DNA of 64,000 nucleotides, taken from Kribbella jejuensis. Its GTDB lineage: Bacteria > Actinomycetota > Actinomycetes > Propionibacteriales > Kribbellaceae. The notes beneath the pieces were generated by a model. That model was not told the origin of the DNA. It did not search any database and saw only the letters and a list, made by a program, of their open reading frames with translations. The translations under genes were made by a program, and so were the position numbers. The stretch is taken from assembly GCF_006715085.1 (NCBI RefSeq), contig NZ_VFMM01000003.1, positions 434,001-498,000 on the forward strand, read 5' to 3'. Below, piece after piece: positions 51,196-59,649 of this stretch. Within the stretch, counting starts at the first letter, position 1, and each line of letters starts with the position of its first letter.

Positions 51196-52136
51196 GCTTT
51201 CGGTCCCAGGTCGAGGGCGGACATCACGCGTTGGGCGCTGCTGCCGAGCTCGAGCAGCTCGACGAGGTCGAGCCAGCGCTCCGGGTCCTTGATCTCGCGT
51301 GGCAGCGTCGCGTCGTACGTCCCGACCGGGGCGTCCTTCGCGACCGCGACCACCTTCGGCGCGACGTCGAGGTAGTCGCTGTCGGCGAGGATCTTCTTCT
51401 TCACGCCGGGCGACATCGGCGTACTCGGATCGGCGGCCGCGGCGCGGATCGCGTCCAGGTCCCCGTACGACGTGACGAGGGCGGCGGCCGTCTTCTCGCC
51501 GATGCCGCGGACGCCGGGCAACCCGTCGGACGCGTCACCACGCAGCGTGGCGAAGTCGGCGTACCGCTGAGCGGGGATCTCGTACTTCGCGAGCAGCGCG
51601 GCCTCGTCGTAGACCTCCGCGCGACCGACGCCGCGCGCGGCGGTGTAGACGACCCGGATGCCGCGGCTGTCGTCGATCAGCTGGAACAGGTCGCGGTCGC
51701 CGGTGACGACGTCGACCGGCATCGTCGCCTGGTGCGAGAGCGTGCCGATCACGTCGTCGGCCTCGTGGTCCGGTGCGCCGACGACCGCGATCCCGATCGC
51801 CTCCAGGCAGGCGCGGATGTACGGCACCTGGACCTCGAGGCGGTCCGGCACGTCCTCGACCTGCTCGCCCTTCGGGGTGACGAACTCGACCCGCTGCGCC
51901 TTGTACGACGGGATCAGCGCGACCCGCCAGGACGGCCGCCAGTTGTCGTCCCAGCAGGCGACCAGGTGGGTCGGCCGATGGTTCTCCGCGAGCCGGGCGA
52001 TGAAGTCCAGCAGCCCGCGGATAGCGTTCGTCGGCGTGCCGTCGGCGGCCTTCATCGTGTCGGGCACACCGAAGAAGGCGCGGAAGTAGAGCGACGCGGT
52101 GTCGAGCAACATCAGGCGCTGGGGTCTGTCAGCCAT
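51192..52136 (-). CDS. 5'-3' exonuclease (PolA N-terminal-like)
   Basis: 314 aa. It carries the 5'-nuclease core: LLDTASLYFRAFFG, the metal-binding acids in PDHEADDVIGT and VVTGDRDLFQLID, and the helix-hairpin-helix GLPGVRGIGEKTAAALV. This is a stand-alone homologue of the DNA polymerase I 5' nuclease domain. It removes flaps and RNA primers. It starts at ATG 52136, with the M20 peptidase translationally coupled downstream. Confidence 0.92.
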   Translation of the reverse strand: MADRPQRLMLLDTASLYFRAFFGVPDTMKAADGTPTNAIRGLLDFIARLAENHRPTHLVACWDDNWRPSWRVALIPSYKAQRVEFVTPKGEQVEDVPDRLEVQVPYIRACLEAIGIAVVGAPDHEADDVIGTLSHQATMPVDVVTGDRDLFQLIDDSRGIRVVYTAARGVGRAEVYDEAALLAKYEIPAQRYADFATLRGDASDGLPGVRGIGEKTAAALVTSYGDLDAIRAAAADPSTPMSPGVKKKILADSDYLDVAPKVVAVAKDAPVGTYDATLPREIKDPERWLDLVELLELGSSAQRVMSALDLGPKA

Positions 52137-52228
52137 GCCCAGATGCTTTCACAGCCCACCGACAGTCCACACCGACAGCCCGCGAGATCGCATGCGGCGA
52201 GCGCGGTTGCTCCAGTACTGTCTTGAGG

Positions 52229-52669
52229 ATGGAGGACCTGGACCGCAAGATCGTCGGGCTGCTCGCCACCGACGGCAGGATGAGCTTCACCGACCTCGGC
52301 AAGGCGACCGGCCTGTCCACGTCGGCCGTACACCAGCGGGTGAAGCGCCTCGAACAGCGCGGCATCATCCAGGGGTACGCCGCCACCGTCGACCACACCG
52401 CGCTCGATCTGCCGCTGACCGCGCTGATCTCGATCCGCCCGATCGACCCGTCCCAACCCGACGACTCCCCGGAACGCCTCCGCGAGGTCCGCGAAATCGA
52501 ATCCTGTTACTCGGTGGCAGGCGACTCCAGCTACGTCCTCGTCGTCCGCGTAGCCTCCCCAGCCGCCCTGGAAAACCTCCTGGCCGTCATCCGAGCCCGC
52601 GCCAACGTCTCCACCACCACCACAATCGTCCTCAGCACCCCCTACGAACGCCGCCCACCGGCCCTGTAG
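52229..52669 (+). CDS. Lrp/AsnC family transcriptional regulator
   Basis: 146 aa. The N-terminal HTH (LDRKIVGLLATDGRMSFTDL; LSTSAVHQRVKRLEQRGII) precedes a RAM ligand domain (YSVAGDSSYVLVVRVAS). TACTGT at 52215-52220 is nine bases before the ATG, so the mRNA may be leaderless. Lrp-type proteins sense amino acids. It is convergent with kamA, the first gene of the lysine pathway, which makes it a reasonable candidate regulator of that cluster (inference). Confidence 0.9.
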   Translation: MEDLDRKIVGLLATDGRMSFTDLGKATGLSTSAVHQRVKRLEQRGIIQGYAATVDHTALDLPLTALISIRPIDPSQPDDSPERLREVREIESCYSVAGDSSYVLVVRVASPAALENLLAVIRARANVSTTTTIVLSTPYERRPPAL

Positions 52670-52676
52670 GGGCGTC

Positions 52677-52700
52677 CGGCGAGCGGGTGGACGCTCGCCG
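52677..52700. terminator. Hairpin between the convergent lrp-like and kamA genes
   Basis: A 9-bp perfect stem CGGCGAGCG (52677-52685) and CGCTCGCCG (52692-52700) with a 6-nt loop lies between the stops. No U tract; it would stop transcription from either side in the usual actinobacterial fashion. Confidence 0.65.
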
Positions 52701-52726
52701 AACGGTTGCCCTGTGCATCTATGTGG

Positions 52727-54184
52727 TCAGTTGAGGTCTAGTAGCTTCTGGGCTTCGGCTGCGGTGCGGGAGGCGGCGGCTCGGGCTTCGGCTTTGGCCA
52801 GGTGGTTGCCGGCGTGCTCCTGCCACCAGGACTGGCCTTCGGGCGGGAGGGTGTCGATCGGGTCGTAGTACTCGTAGGTGCGGTTCAGCGCCTCGGGGTC
52901 CTGTTGTTCGATGCCGGTGCGGTAGTTCTTCTTCCAGTACGAGATGCCGCGGACCTCGTCGTACTCGGACAGCTGGTGCACCCAGCGCTTCCCGACGTAC
53001 GGGACGTCGCAGACGATCCGCGGGGTCGCGAAGCCGGGAAGGTACCCGAGGATCCCGTGCTGCAGGTGCTGCGCGTCGCGGACCGAGACCCGCCAGTGCT
53101 CCGAGAACGGGATCATGTCGCACATGTAGAAGTAGTACGGCGTGACGTTCGCGCCGTCGAGCAATGCGAAGCACAGGTCGAGCAGCTGCGGGATCGTGTC
53201 GTTGACGCCGCGCATCAGCACGCCCTGGTTGCGGACGTCGCGCAGGCCCGCCTCGAGCATCGCCTTCGACGCCTCGGCGACCAGCGGCGTCACCGACTGG
53301 GCTGCGTTCACGTGCGTGTGCATCGCCAGCATCACGCCGCGGTTACGTGCGACCGAAGCCACCCGCTCCACGCCCGACAGAACGTCGGACGACAGCCAGT
53401 GCTGCGGCATCCCCATCAGGGCCTTGGTCGCCATCCGGATGTCGCGGATGTTCTCGATCTCGAGCAGGCTCATCAGGAACGACTCGAGCCGCGGCCAGGG
53501 CATGTTCGCCACGTCGCCGCCGGAGACGACGACGTCCCGGACCCCCGGCGTACGGCGCAGGTAGTCGAGCATGTCGTCCAGCCGGGTCTGCGGCTTCGCG
53601 ACGAACTTGAGCTTGTCGATCACCGGTGTCGAGTTGCCGACCAGGTCCATCCGGGTGCAGTGACCGCAGTACTGCGGGCACGTCGGCAGGATCTCCGCGA
53701 GGACCTTTGTCGGGTAGCGGTGGGTCAACCCCTCCGTGGCCCACATCTCGTGCTCGTGCAGCGAGTCCCGGGTCGCGTGCGGATGCGACGGCCAGTCGGT
53801 ACGGCGGTCACTGAACACCGGCAGCATGTACCGCCGCACGGGGTCGGAGTAGAACGCTGCGGTGTAGTCGTCCGCGCCGTGCGGAACGATCGTGTTCAGC
53901 ATCTGCGGCGGCAGCAGCATGGACATCGTCGCGCGCTCGGCCTGGTCGCGGGTGAGGTCCTCATAGAACCGCTCCTCGAGCAGGTCGCCCATCACGTCAC
54001 GCAACTGCTTCACGTTCTTCACGCAGTGCGACCGCTGCCACTGCACCGAGCGCCATTCCTCGGCCGTGACGTCCTTCCAGCCCGGCAGCCGGGTCCAGTC
54101 CGGCTCCACCAGCTCGGCGCGCCGGTACAAGTACGGCTGGCCGTCGCCGGAGTGGGCCAGCTCCGGGGTGATCAGGTCGGTCAC
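52727..54184 (-). CDS. kamA: Lysine 2,3-aminomutase (KamA family radical SAM)
   Basis: 485 aa. The radical-SAM [4Fe-4S] motif is CPQYCGHC (residues ~168-175), with the SAM-binding VVVSGGDV downstream. Lysine 2,3-aminomutase uses SAM and PLP to move the alpha-amino group of L-lysine to C3. In characterised enzymes the PLP lysine lies in a Gly-rich PGGGGK motif; here the aligned segment is DVPYVGKRWVHQ, with Lys kept but the glycines lost. Placement next to kdd, kamD and kamE supports the lysine role. GTG at 54184 has GGAGGA upstream. It is divergent from the kdd operon. Confidence 0.9.
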   Translation of the reverse strand: MTDLITPELAHSGDGQPYLYRRAELVEPDWTRLPGWKDVTAEEWRSVQWQRSHCVKNVKQLRDVMGDLLEERFYEDLTRDQAERATMSMLLPPQMLNTIVPHGADDYTAAFYSDPVRRYMLPVFSDRRTDWPSHPHATRDSLHEHEMWATEGLTHRYPTKVLAEILPTCPQYCGHCTRMDLVGNSTPVIDKLKFVAKPQTRLDDMLDYLRRTPGVRDVVVSGGDVANMPWPRLESFLMSLLEIENIRDIRMATKALMGMPQHWLSSDVLSGVERVASVARNRGVMLAMHTHVNAAQSVTPLVAEASKAMLEAGLRDVRNQGVLMRGVNDTIPQLLDLCFALLDGANVTPYYFYMCDMIPFSEHWRVSVRDAQHLQHGILGYLPGFATPRIVCDVPYVGKRWVHQLSEYDEVRGISYWKKNYRTGIEQQDPEALNRTYEYYDPIDTLPPEGQSWWQEHAGNHLAKAEARAAASRTAAEAQKLLDLN

Positions 54185-54336
54185 GGGTCCTCCGTCGGCT
54201 TCATGGATGATGCGGTCAGAGCTGAGGATAGCGATAGAACTTCCCTCAGATCCAACAGTACGCCGGAAGAATTCTCGTCACGGCGTCCTTTGAGTAGTAT
54301 TTTGCCTGACCGCACCGGCGTCACGAAGGAGGCCAA
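54185..54336. promoter_or_regulatory. Divergent promoter of the lysine degradation cluster
   Basis: A TAGTAT -10-like hexamer at 54295-54300 would start the kdd transcript about 30 bases before its start codon. Arms ACGCCG (54260-54265) and CGGCGT (54281-54286) flank the palindrome AGAATTCT (54268-54275), a good candidate regulator site, perhaps for the Lrp/AsnC protein. AAGGAGG is the kdd ribosome site. Confidence 0.5.
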
Positions 54337-55371
54337 GTGTCATCGAGCCCGGTAGGACTGCACCGCGTCCTCGCGCCGTCCGGTGTGTTGCCACAGGCGG
54401 CGGAGAAACTCGACGCGCGTCCCGAGATCTGGCCCGACGAGGTCCGGATCGCGGTCGAGCGCCTGAACCTCGACGCCGCGTCGTACCGGCAGCTGGCCGA
54501 GGCACACGGCGGTGACGGTACGGCGATCCGCCGGGCGGTCCTGGACATCGTCGAGGCGCGCGGCAAGATGCAGAACCCGGTGACCGGTTCCGGCGGGATG
54601 CTCGTCGGCGTCGTCGACGAGGCCGGCCCCGACTCGCCGCTCGGCGTCCGGAAGGGCGACCGGGTCGCAACGCTGGTGTCGCTGACGCTGACGCCGCTAC
54701 GCATCACCGACGGACTGAAGGACTGGGACGGCAAGAGTGAGCAGGTCCCGGCGCAGGGTCACGCGATCCTGTTCGCCCGGTCGATCGTCGCGAAGCTGCC
54801 CGACGACCTGAAACCGGAGCTGTCGCTGGCCGTGATGGACGTGTGCGGCGCGCCCGCGCTGACCGCGCGCGTCGTGCAGTCGTATGTCGACAAAGGAATA
54901 AAGCCTGTCGTGTCAGTAATTGGCGGCGCAGGCAAGTCCGGCTCGCTGTCGTTGGCCGCTGCGCGCCGGGCGGGTGCGGCGCGGACGATCGGGGTTGTCC
55001 CCTTCCAGGCCGAGTACGACCGGCTCACCGAGGCGAGTCTCGCGGACGTCGTCGCGATGGCGGATGCCCGTGATCCGGTCGCGCTCGCAGCGGCGGTGGG
55101 GGAGCCCGCGGACATCACCGTGGTCTGCGTCGACGTACCCGGCTGTGAGCACGGCGCAGTGCTGTCGACCGCCGCCGGTGGCACGGTGATCTTCTTCTCG
55201 ATGGCGACGTCGTTCTCCGCCGCGGCCCTTGGTGCGGAGGGGCTGGCGGCGGACGTGACGATGCTGGTCGGCAACGGCTACGTGCCGGGTCATGCGGAGT
55301 ACGCCCTGGAGCTGTTGCGATCCGAGCCGGGTGTCCGTGGCCTGTTCGAGAGCAGGCTGGCGGAGGATTAG
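54337..55371 (+). CDS. kdd: L-erythro-3,5-diaminohexanoate dehydrogenase
   Basis: 344 aa. The sequence opens GLHRVLAPSGVLPQAAEKLD and continues with VERLNLDAASYRQL, the pattern of Kdd. A Rossmann dinucleotide site is at VVSVIGGAGKSGSLSLAAARR (split around residue 190). It oxidises 3,5-diaminohexanoate with NAD(P)+ to 5-amino-3-oxohexanoate, the third step of lysine fermentation. GTG at 54337 has the ribosome site AAGGAGG seven bases upstream. The amidohydrolase follows after 3 nt. Confidence 0.9.
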   Translation: MSSSPVGLHRVLAPSGVLPQAAEKLDARPEIWPDEVRIAVERLNLDAASYRQLAEAHGGDGTAIRRAVLDIVEARGKMQNPVTGSGGMLVGVVDEAGPDSPLGVRKGDRVATLVSLTLTPLRITDGLKDWDGKSEQVPAQGHAILFARSIVAKLPDDLKPELSLAVMDVCGAPALTARVVQSYVDKGIKPVVSVIGGAGKSGSLSLAAARRAGAARTIGVVPFQAEYDRLTEASLADVVAMADARDPVALAAAVGEPADITVVCVDVPGCEHGAVLSTAAGGTVIFFSMATSFSAAALGAEGLAADVTMLVGNGYVPGHAEYALELLRSEPGVRGLFESRLAED

Positions 55372-55374
55372 GGC

Positions 55375-56958
55375 GTGCGCACACTTCTGACGAACGGTTC
55401 CGTCTACTCGCCCGCCGACCCCCACGCCACCGCGATCGCCTTCGACGACGGGGTGGTGACCTGGCTCGGCGACGACACCGGCGCCGGTGCGTACGCCGAC
55501 GGCGCCGACGAGGTGATCGACCTCGACGGCAAGCTGGTGACGCCGGCGTTCGTGGATGCTCACGTCCACGCCGCGCAGACCGGTGCGCTGCTGACCGGGT
55601 TGGACCTGGCGGGTACGACGTCCCTCACCGACGCCCTCGACCGCTTGGCCGCATTCGCCGCGGGGCTGTCCGAGGACGCGGTGATCGACGGTGCCGGGTG
55701 GGACGAGACCACGTGGCCGGAGGGTCGCCCGCCGACGGCCGAGGAACTGGACAGGGCAGCCGGTGGGCGCCGCGTTTACCTGTCCCGGGTGGACGGGCAC
55801 TCCGGCGTGATCTCCTCCGCTCTGTTCCCGGCTGCGAAAGGCTCCGGCTTCGACAGTTCCGGTCGAGTGGAGCGGGACGCTCACCACGCCGTTCGGGACG
55901 CGTTGAGCGAGTTGATCGGGCCCGATCAGCGGCGCACGCACATCCAGGCAGCACTGCACGCGATGGCCGCGAAGGGTATCGGGGCTTTCCACGAGATGGC
56001 GGCGCCGCACATCGGTCCGCTCTGGGAGTTGCCGCTGGTGCGAGAGGTGGCGGACGAGCTGGGCCTGTCCGCGACGCTCTACTGGGGTGAGCCGGGCGTG
56101 TTCGAGCACCTTGGGACGTACGGGCTGGCCGGCCTGGCCGGTGACCTGAACGCGGACGGCGCCCTCGGATCCCGCACGGCCGCGTTGAAGGAGCCGTACG
56201 CGGATCGCGCCGGCCACCGCGGACATGCGTACCTGACACCTGAGCAGATCGCCGAGCACGTGATCGCCTGTACCGAGCGGAACGTGCAGGCAGGCTTCCA
56301 CTGCATCGGCGACCAGGCGCTGGAGAACATCGCCCGCGGCTTCGAGTTGGCCGCCGAGAAGGTCGGCGTCCAGGCGTTGGTTGCCGCACGCCACCGTCTG
56401 GAACATGTCGAAATGGTCGACGAGGCAACGATCGCGACGCTGGCCCGCTGCGGCGTGGTGGCCAGCGTCCAGCCGATGTTCGACGGCCTGTGGGGCGGTC
56501 CGGACGGTATGTACGCCGAGCGCGTCGGCGATCGCTGGCAGGGCATGAACCCGTTCGGTTCGCTGGCCCGCGCAGGCGTCGTCCTCGCGTTCGGATCGGA
56601 TGCGCCGGTGACCGAGCTGGGTGGCTGGGAGGCCGTCCGCGCGGCCGCGTTCCACCATGAGCCGTCCGAGCGGATCACGGTCCGGGCGGCGTTCCAGGCG
56701 CACACCCGCGGCGGTTGGCGGGCGGCGGGAATCGACGACGCCGGCGTACTCGCTCCCAGTACAGCTGCGACGTACGCGATCTGGCAGAGCGACGCCGAAC
56801 TCGTCGTACAGACACCGGACCAGCGGGTCGCCGCGTGGTCGACGGACCCGCGCGCGGGCGTACCCGTGCTGCCAGATCTCAGTGAGGGAACTCCTACGTG
56901 CTTGCGGACAGCCGTCGGCGGTCGCGTCGTCTATGAAGTTGAAGGATGGTCCCAGTGA
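55375..56958 (+). CDS. Amidohydrolase family protein (YtcJ-like) within the lysine operon
   Basis: 527 aa. The first metal motif is VDAHVHAA; further His/Asp ligands appear in HCIGDQALENIA, RLEHVEMV and FGSDAPVTE, consistent with an amidohydrolase-3/YtcJ-type exopolymer. It is cytoplasmic. The family hydrolyses amides, lactams or formamides. Standard lysine fermentation clusters (kamA, kamD, kamE, kdd, kce, kal) do not include it. It might open a lactam or remove an N-acyl group formed from diamino or amino-keto intermediates; this is inference. GTG at 55375; the stop overlaps the kamD start (GTGA). Confidence 0.88.
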   Translation: MRTLLTNGSVYSPADPHATAIAFDDGVVTWLGDDTGAGAYADGADEVIDLDGKLVTPAFVDAHVHAAQTGALLTGLDLAGTTSLTDALDRLAAFAAGLSEDAVIDGAGWDETTWPEGRPPTAEELDRAAGGRRVYLSRVDGHSGVISSALFPAAKGSGFDSSGRVERDAHHAVRDALSELIGPDQRRTHIQAALHAMAAKGIGAFHEMAAPHIGPLWELPLVREVADELGLSATLYWGEPGVFEHLGTYGLAGLAGDLNADGALGSRTAALKEPYADRAGHRGHAYLTPEQIAEHVIACTERNVQAGFHCIGDQALENIARGFELAAEKVGVQALVAARHRLEHVEMVDEATIATLARCGVVASVQPMFDGLWGGPDGMYAERVGDRWQGMNPFGSLARAGVVLAFGSDAPVTELGGWEAVRAAAFHHEPSERITVRAAFQAHTRGGWRAAGIDDAGVLAPSTAATYAIWQSDAELVVQTPDQRVAAWSTDPRAGVPVLPDLSEGTPTCLRTAVGGRVVYEVEGWSQ

Positions 56959-58508
56959 AGAAGCTCGACCTTGATCCGGTCACCGTCCGGAAGGCGCGCA
57001 GTCTGGCCCGCAAGGCCGGCAAACCGATCGTCAACCTTGCGCAGCAGCACACGACTGTGTCGGTCGAGCGAGCGGTACTGCGGCTCGCCGGGCTGACCGG
57101 CGCGGACACCGAGGGCATCCCGTGGGTGAACCGGCTTGCCGACACGGTTCGCGCCGACGTCGGGCTCGAGCACGGGCTCGCACTGCCGGTCTGGGACGCG
57201 CTGCTCCGCGGTGAGGCCGAGGACCTGGGCGTGCTGGCCCAGAAGGCGGCGTCCGGTTCGGTGACGTTCCGGATGCCCGAGGGACGCGACGCCGTACGCG
57301 CCCGGAGCGCGGCGCGGAAGGCCGCAGCCGCGGGGATGAAGCGGATCGACGGGCGGCGGCGCGAGCGGGACCGGCTGATCAAGCGGCACGGGGACCCGGA
57401 GCAGCGGCCGTGGATCTACCTGATCGTTGCCACCGGCGACATCTACGAGGACATCCCGCAGGCGCAGGCGGCCGCGCGAGAAGGCGCCGACATCATCGCG
57501 GTGATCCGTTCGACCGGGCAGTCGCTGCTCGACTACGTCCCCGAGGGCGCGACCCGCGAGGGCTTCGCCGGTACGTACGCGACGCAGGAGAACTTCCGCT
57601 TGATGCGCGCCGCGCTCGACGAGTCGTCTCGCGAGTTGGGCCGGTATGTCCGGCTGACGAACTATGCGTCCGGGCTGTGTATGCCGGAGATCGCCACGCT
57701 GGCCGGGCTCGAGCGGCTCGACATGATGCTGAACGATTCGATGTACGGGATCCTGTTCCGCGACATCAACCCGATTCGGACGTTCGTCGACCAGCGGTTC
57801 AGCCGGCAGATCCACGCCCGCGCCGGGATCATCATCAACACCGGCGAGGACAACTACCTGACCACGGCGGACGCGGTCGAGGCCGCCCACACGGTCACGG
57901 TGTCGCAGCTGCTGAACGAGTACTTCGCCAAGGAGGCCGGGCTCGAGGACTGGCAGCTCGGGCTCGGGCACGCGTTCGAGATCAACCCGGAGCTGCCCGA
58001 CTCGTTCCGGCTGGAACTCGCGCACGCGATGCTGGCCCGGCAGCTGTTCCCGAACGCGCCGCTGAAGTGGATGCCGCCGACCCGGCACATGACCGGCGAC
58101 GTGTTCCGCGGGTACCTGCTGGACGGGTTCTTCAACCTGGCCGGCGCGATGACCGGGCAGGGGATCCTGCTCGTCGGGATGATGACCGAGGCGGTCGTCA
58201 CGCCGTGGATCTCCGACCGCGACCTCGCGCTGCAGAACGTCCGCTACGTTTTAGGTGCTGCCGGCAACCTTCATGAGGACTTCAACCCGGCGCCGAACGG
58301 GTTCATCGCTTCCAGGGCCCGGCAGGTGCTGGGGGAATCGGTGGAACTGCTGGAGCGGATCGTCGACGACGGGCTGCTGAACGCGATCGGCGACGGCACC
58401 TTCGGGCTGATGAAGCGACCCCAGGACGCCGGGCGTGGTCTGGACGGCGTCGCACGGAAGTCCTCGGAGTACTACAACCCCGCTATCGAGTTGCTGGAGT
58501 CGAAGTGA
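56955..58508 (+). CDS. kamD: D-lysine/beta-lysine 5,6-aminomutase alpha subunit
   Basis: 517 aa, equal to the known alpha subunit length. It has IYLIVATGDIYEDIPQAQAA, IAVIRSTGQSLLDYVPEG, TYATQENFRLM and MLNDSMYGILFRDIN, characteristic of the TIM-barrel subunit that binds PLP and adenosylcobalamin. With KamE it moves the 6-amino group of beta-lysine to C5, giving 3,5-diaminohexanoate. The start GTG at 56955 has AAGGATGG upstream; an ATG at 56946 is an alternative. The stop overlaps the kamE start. Confidence 0.95.
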   Translation: MKKLDLDPVTVRKARSLARKAGKPIVNLAQQHTTVSVERAVLRLAGLTGADTEGIPWVNRLADTVRADVGLEHGLALPVWDALLRGEAEDLGVLAQKAASGSVTFRMPEGRDAVRARSAARKAAAAGMKRIDGRRRERDRLIKRHGDPEQRPWIYLIVATGDIYEDIPQAQAAAREGADIIAVIRSTGQSLLDYVPEGATREGFAGTYATQENFRLMRAALDESSRELGRYVRLTNYASGLCMPEIATLAGLERLDMMLNDSMYGILFRDINPIRTFVDQRFSRQIHARAGIIINTGEDNYLTTADAVEAAHTVTVSQLLNEYFAKEAGLEDWQLGLGHAFEINPELPDSFRLELAHAMLARQLFPNAPLKWMPPTRHMTGDVFRGYLLDGFFNLAGAMTGQGILLVGMMTEAVVTPWISDRDLALQNVRYVLGAAGNLHEDFNPAPNGFIASRARQVLGESVELLERIVDDGLLNAIGDGTFGLMKRPQDAGRGLDGVARKSSEYYNPAIELLESK

Positions 58509-59257
58509 GCATCATTCGTCCGTACGGCGACACCACCGGCGACGGGATGGTGCAGCTGTCGTTCACGCTGCCCGTCCCGCACGACAAGCGGGCCGAGGGC
58601 GCCGCGGTGCAACTGGCCAACAAGATGGGCATGGACCCGGCGCTGGTCGTGCACTCGAAGCCGATCGGCCCGGACTTCACGTTCTTCGTCGTCTACGGTC
58701 CGGTCAACCACCTGGTCGACACGTCCAAGGTCGAGGTGATCGAGCGCGACTACCCGTTGCTGTCGCCGAAGGAGGTCAACCTCGCGATCCGCAAGGGGCT
58801 GCGCCGCCGGCTCACGGTCGTCGGCGCCTGCATCGGCACCGACGCGCACACCGTCGGTATCGACGCGATCCTGAACATCAAGGGGTTCGCCGGCGAGAAG
58901 GGCCTGGAGTACTACCGCGAGGTGAAGGTGGTGAACCTCGGCGCGCAGGTCGCCGTACCGGAGCTGGTCCGCCGGGCCCGCGCCGAGAAGGCGGACGCCA
59001 TCCTGGTCTCCCAGGTGGTGACGCAGCGCGAGGCGCACGTACTCAACACCAAGGAGATGTCCGCGGCGTTCCGGGAGGCGTACGCCGAGGACGCGCGGCC
59101 GGTGTTGGTTGCCGGTGGCCCCCGTTTCACCGAGCAGATGGCCGGCGAGCTCGGCGTCGACCGGGTGTTCGGCCGCGGTACCACGCCGGGCGAGGTGGCC
59201 AGCTACCTGGTCGACGCGCTCGTCACCAAACGTCACTCCTACAGAACGGTCGCATAA
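58505..59257 (+). CDS. kamE: D-lysine/beta-lysine 5,6-aminomutase beta subunit
   Basis: 250 aa. It contains the cobalamin-binding DxHxxG motif in GTDAHTVGIDAILN (residues ~112-125) and LVSQVVTQREAHVLNTKEM. The lysine that forms the PLP Schiff base is in the N-terminal domain. It pairs with KamD. The GTG overlaps the kamD TGA, and the next gene begins 2 nt after the stop, so the three are tightly coupled. Confidence 0.95.
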   Translation: MSIIRPYGDTTGDGMVQLSFTLPVPHDKRAEGAAVQLANKMGMDPALVVHSKPIGPDFTFFVVYGPVNHLVDTSKVEVIERDYPLLSPKEVNLAIRKGLRRRLTVVGACIGTDAHTVGIDAILNIKGFAGEKGLEYYREVKVVNLGAQVAVPELVRRARAEKADAILVSQVVTQREAHVLNTKEMSAAFREAYAEDARPVLVAGGPRFTEQMAGELGVDRVFGRGTTPGEVASYLVDALVTKRHSYRTVA

Positions 59258-59259
59258 AG

Positions 59260-59649
59260 GTGTCGAAGGCAACTATCGGTCTGACCGTCACGCATCGCCG
59301 GTACGTCCCGTTCAGCCACGCGCACTACGCGGGCAACCTGGTCGACGGCGCGTACGTGCTCGGCCTGTTCGGTGACGTCGCGACCGAGGTGTGCATCCAG
59401 GCGGACGGCGACGAGGGCCTGTTCGCGTCGTACTCCGACGTCCAGTTCCTGCAGCCGCTGCGGGCCGGTGACGTCGTGGAGGTGAAGGCAACGATCTCCC
59501 GGGTCGGCAACCGCAGCCGGGAGCTCGACTTCAGCGCGTACGTCGTCTGCCGCGGACGTCCGGACATTTCGGAGTCGTCGGCCGAGGTGCTCGACGTACC
59601 GTTGGAGATCACCCGGGCCAAGGGAACGGTCGTCGTACCGGTTCCGTGA
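59260..59649 (+). CDS. kal: Hot-dog-fold protein, probable 3-aminobutyryl-CoA ammonia-lyase
   Basis: 129 aa. A hot-dog fold is suggested by VPFSHAHYAGNLVDGAYVLGLFGDV, FASYSDVQFLQPLRAGDVVEVKATI and RELDFSAYVVCRG. In lysine fermentation operons this family, encoded after kamE, eliminates ammonia from 3-aminobutyryl-CoA to give crotonyl-CoA. GTG at 59260, with AAAGG just upstream, follows kamE by 2 nt. The identification rests on family and gene order; thioesterase-like alternatives exist. Confidence 0.88.
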   Translation: MSKATIGLTVTHRRYVPFSHAHYAGNLVDGAYVLGLFGDVATEVCIQADGDEGLFASYSDVQFLQPLRAGDVVEVKATISRVGNRSRELDFSAYVVCRGRPDISESSAEVLDVPLEITRAKGTVVVPVP

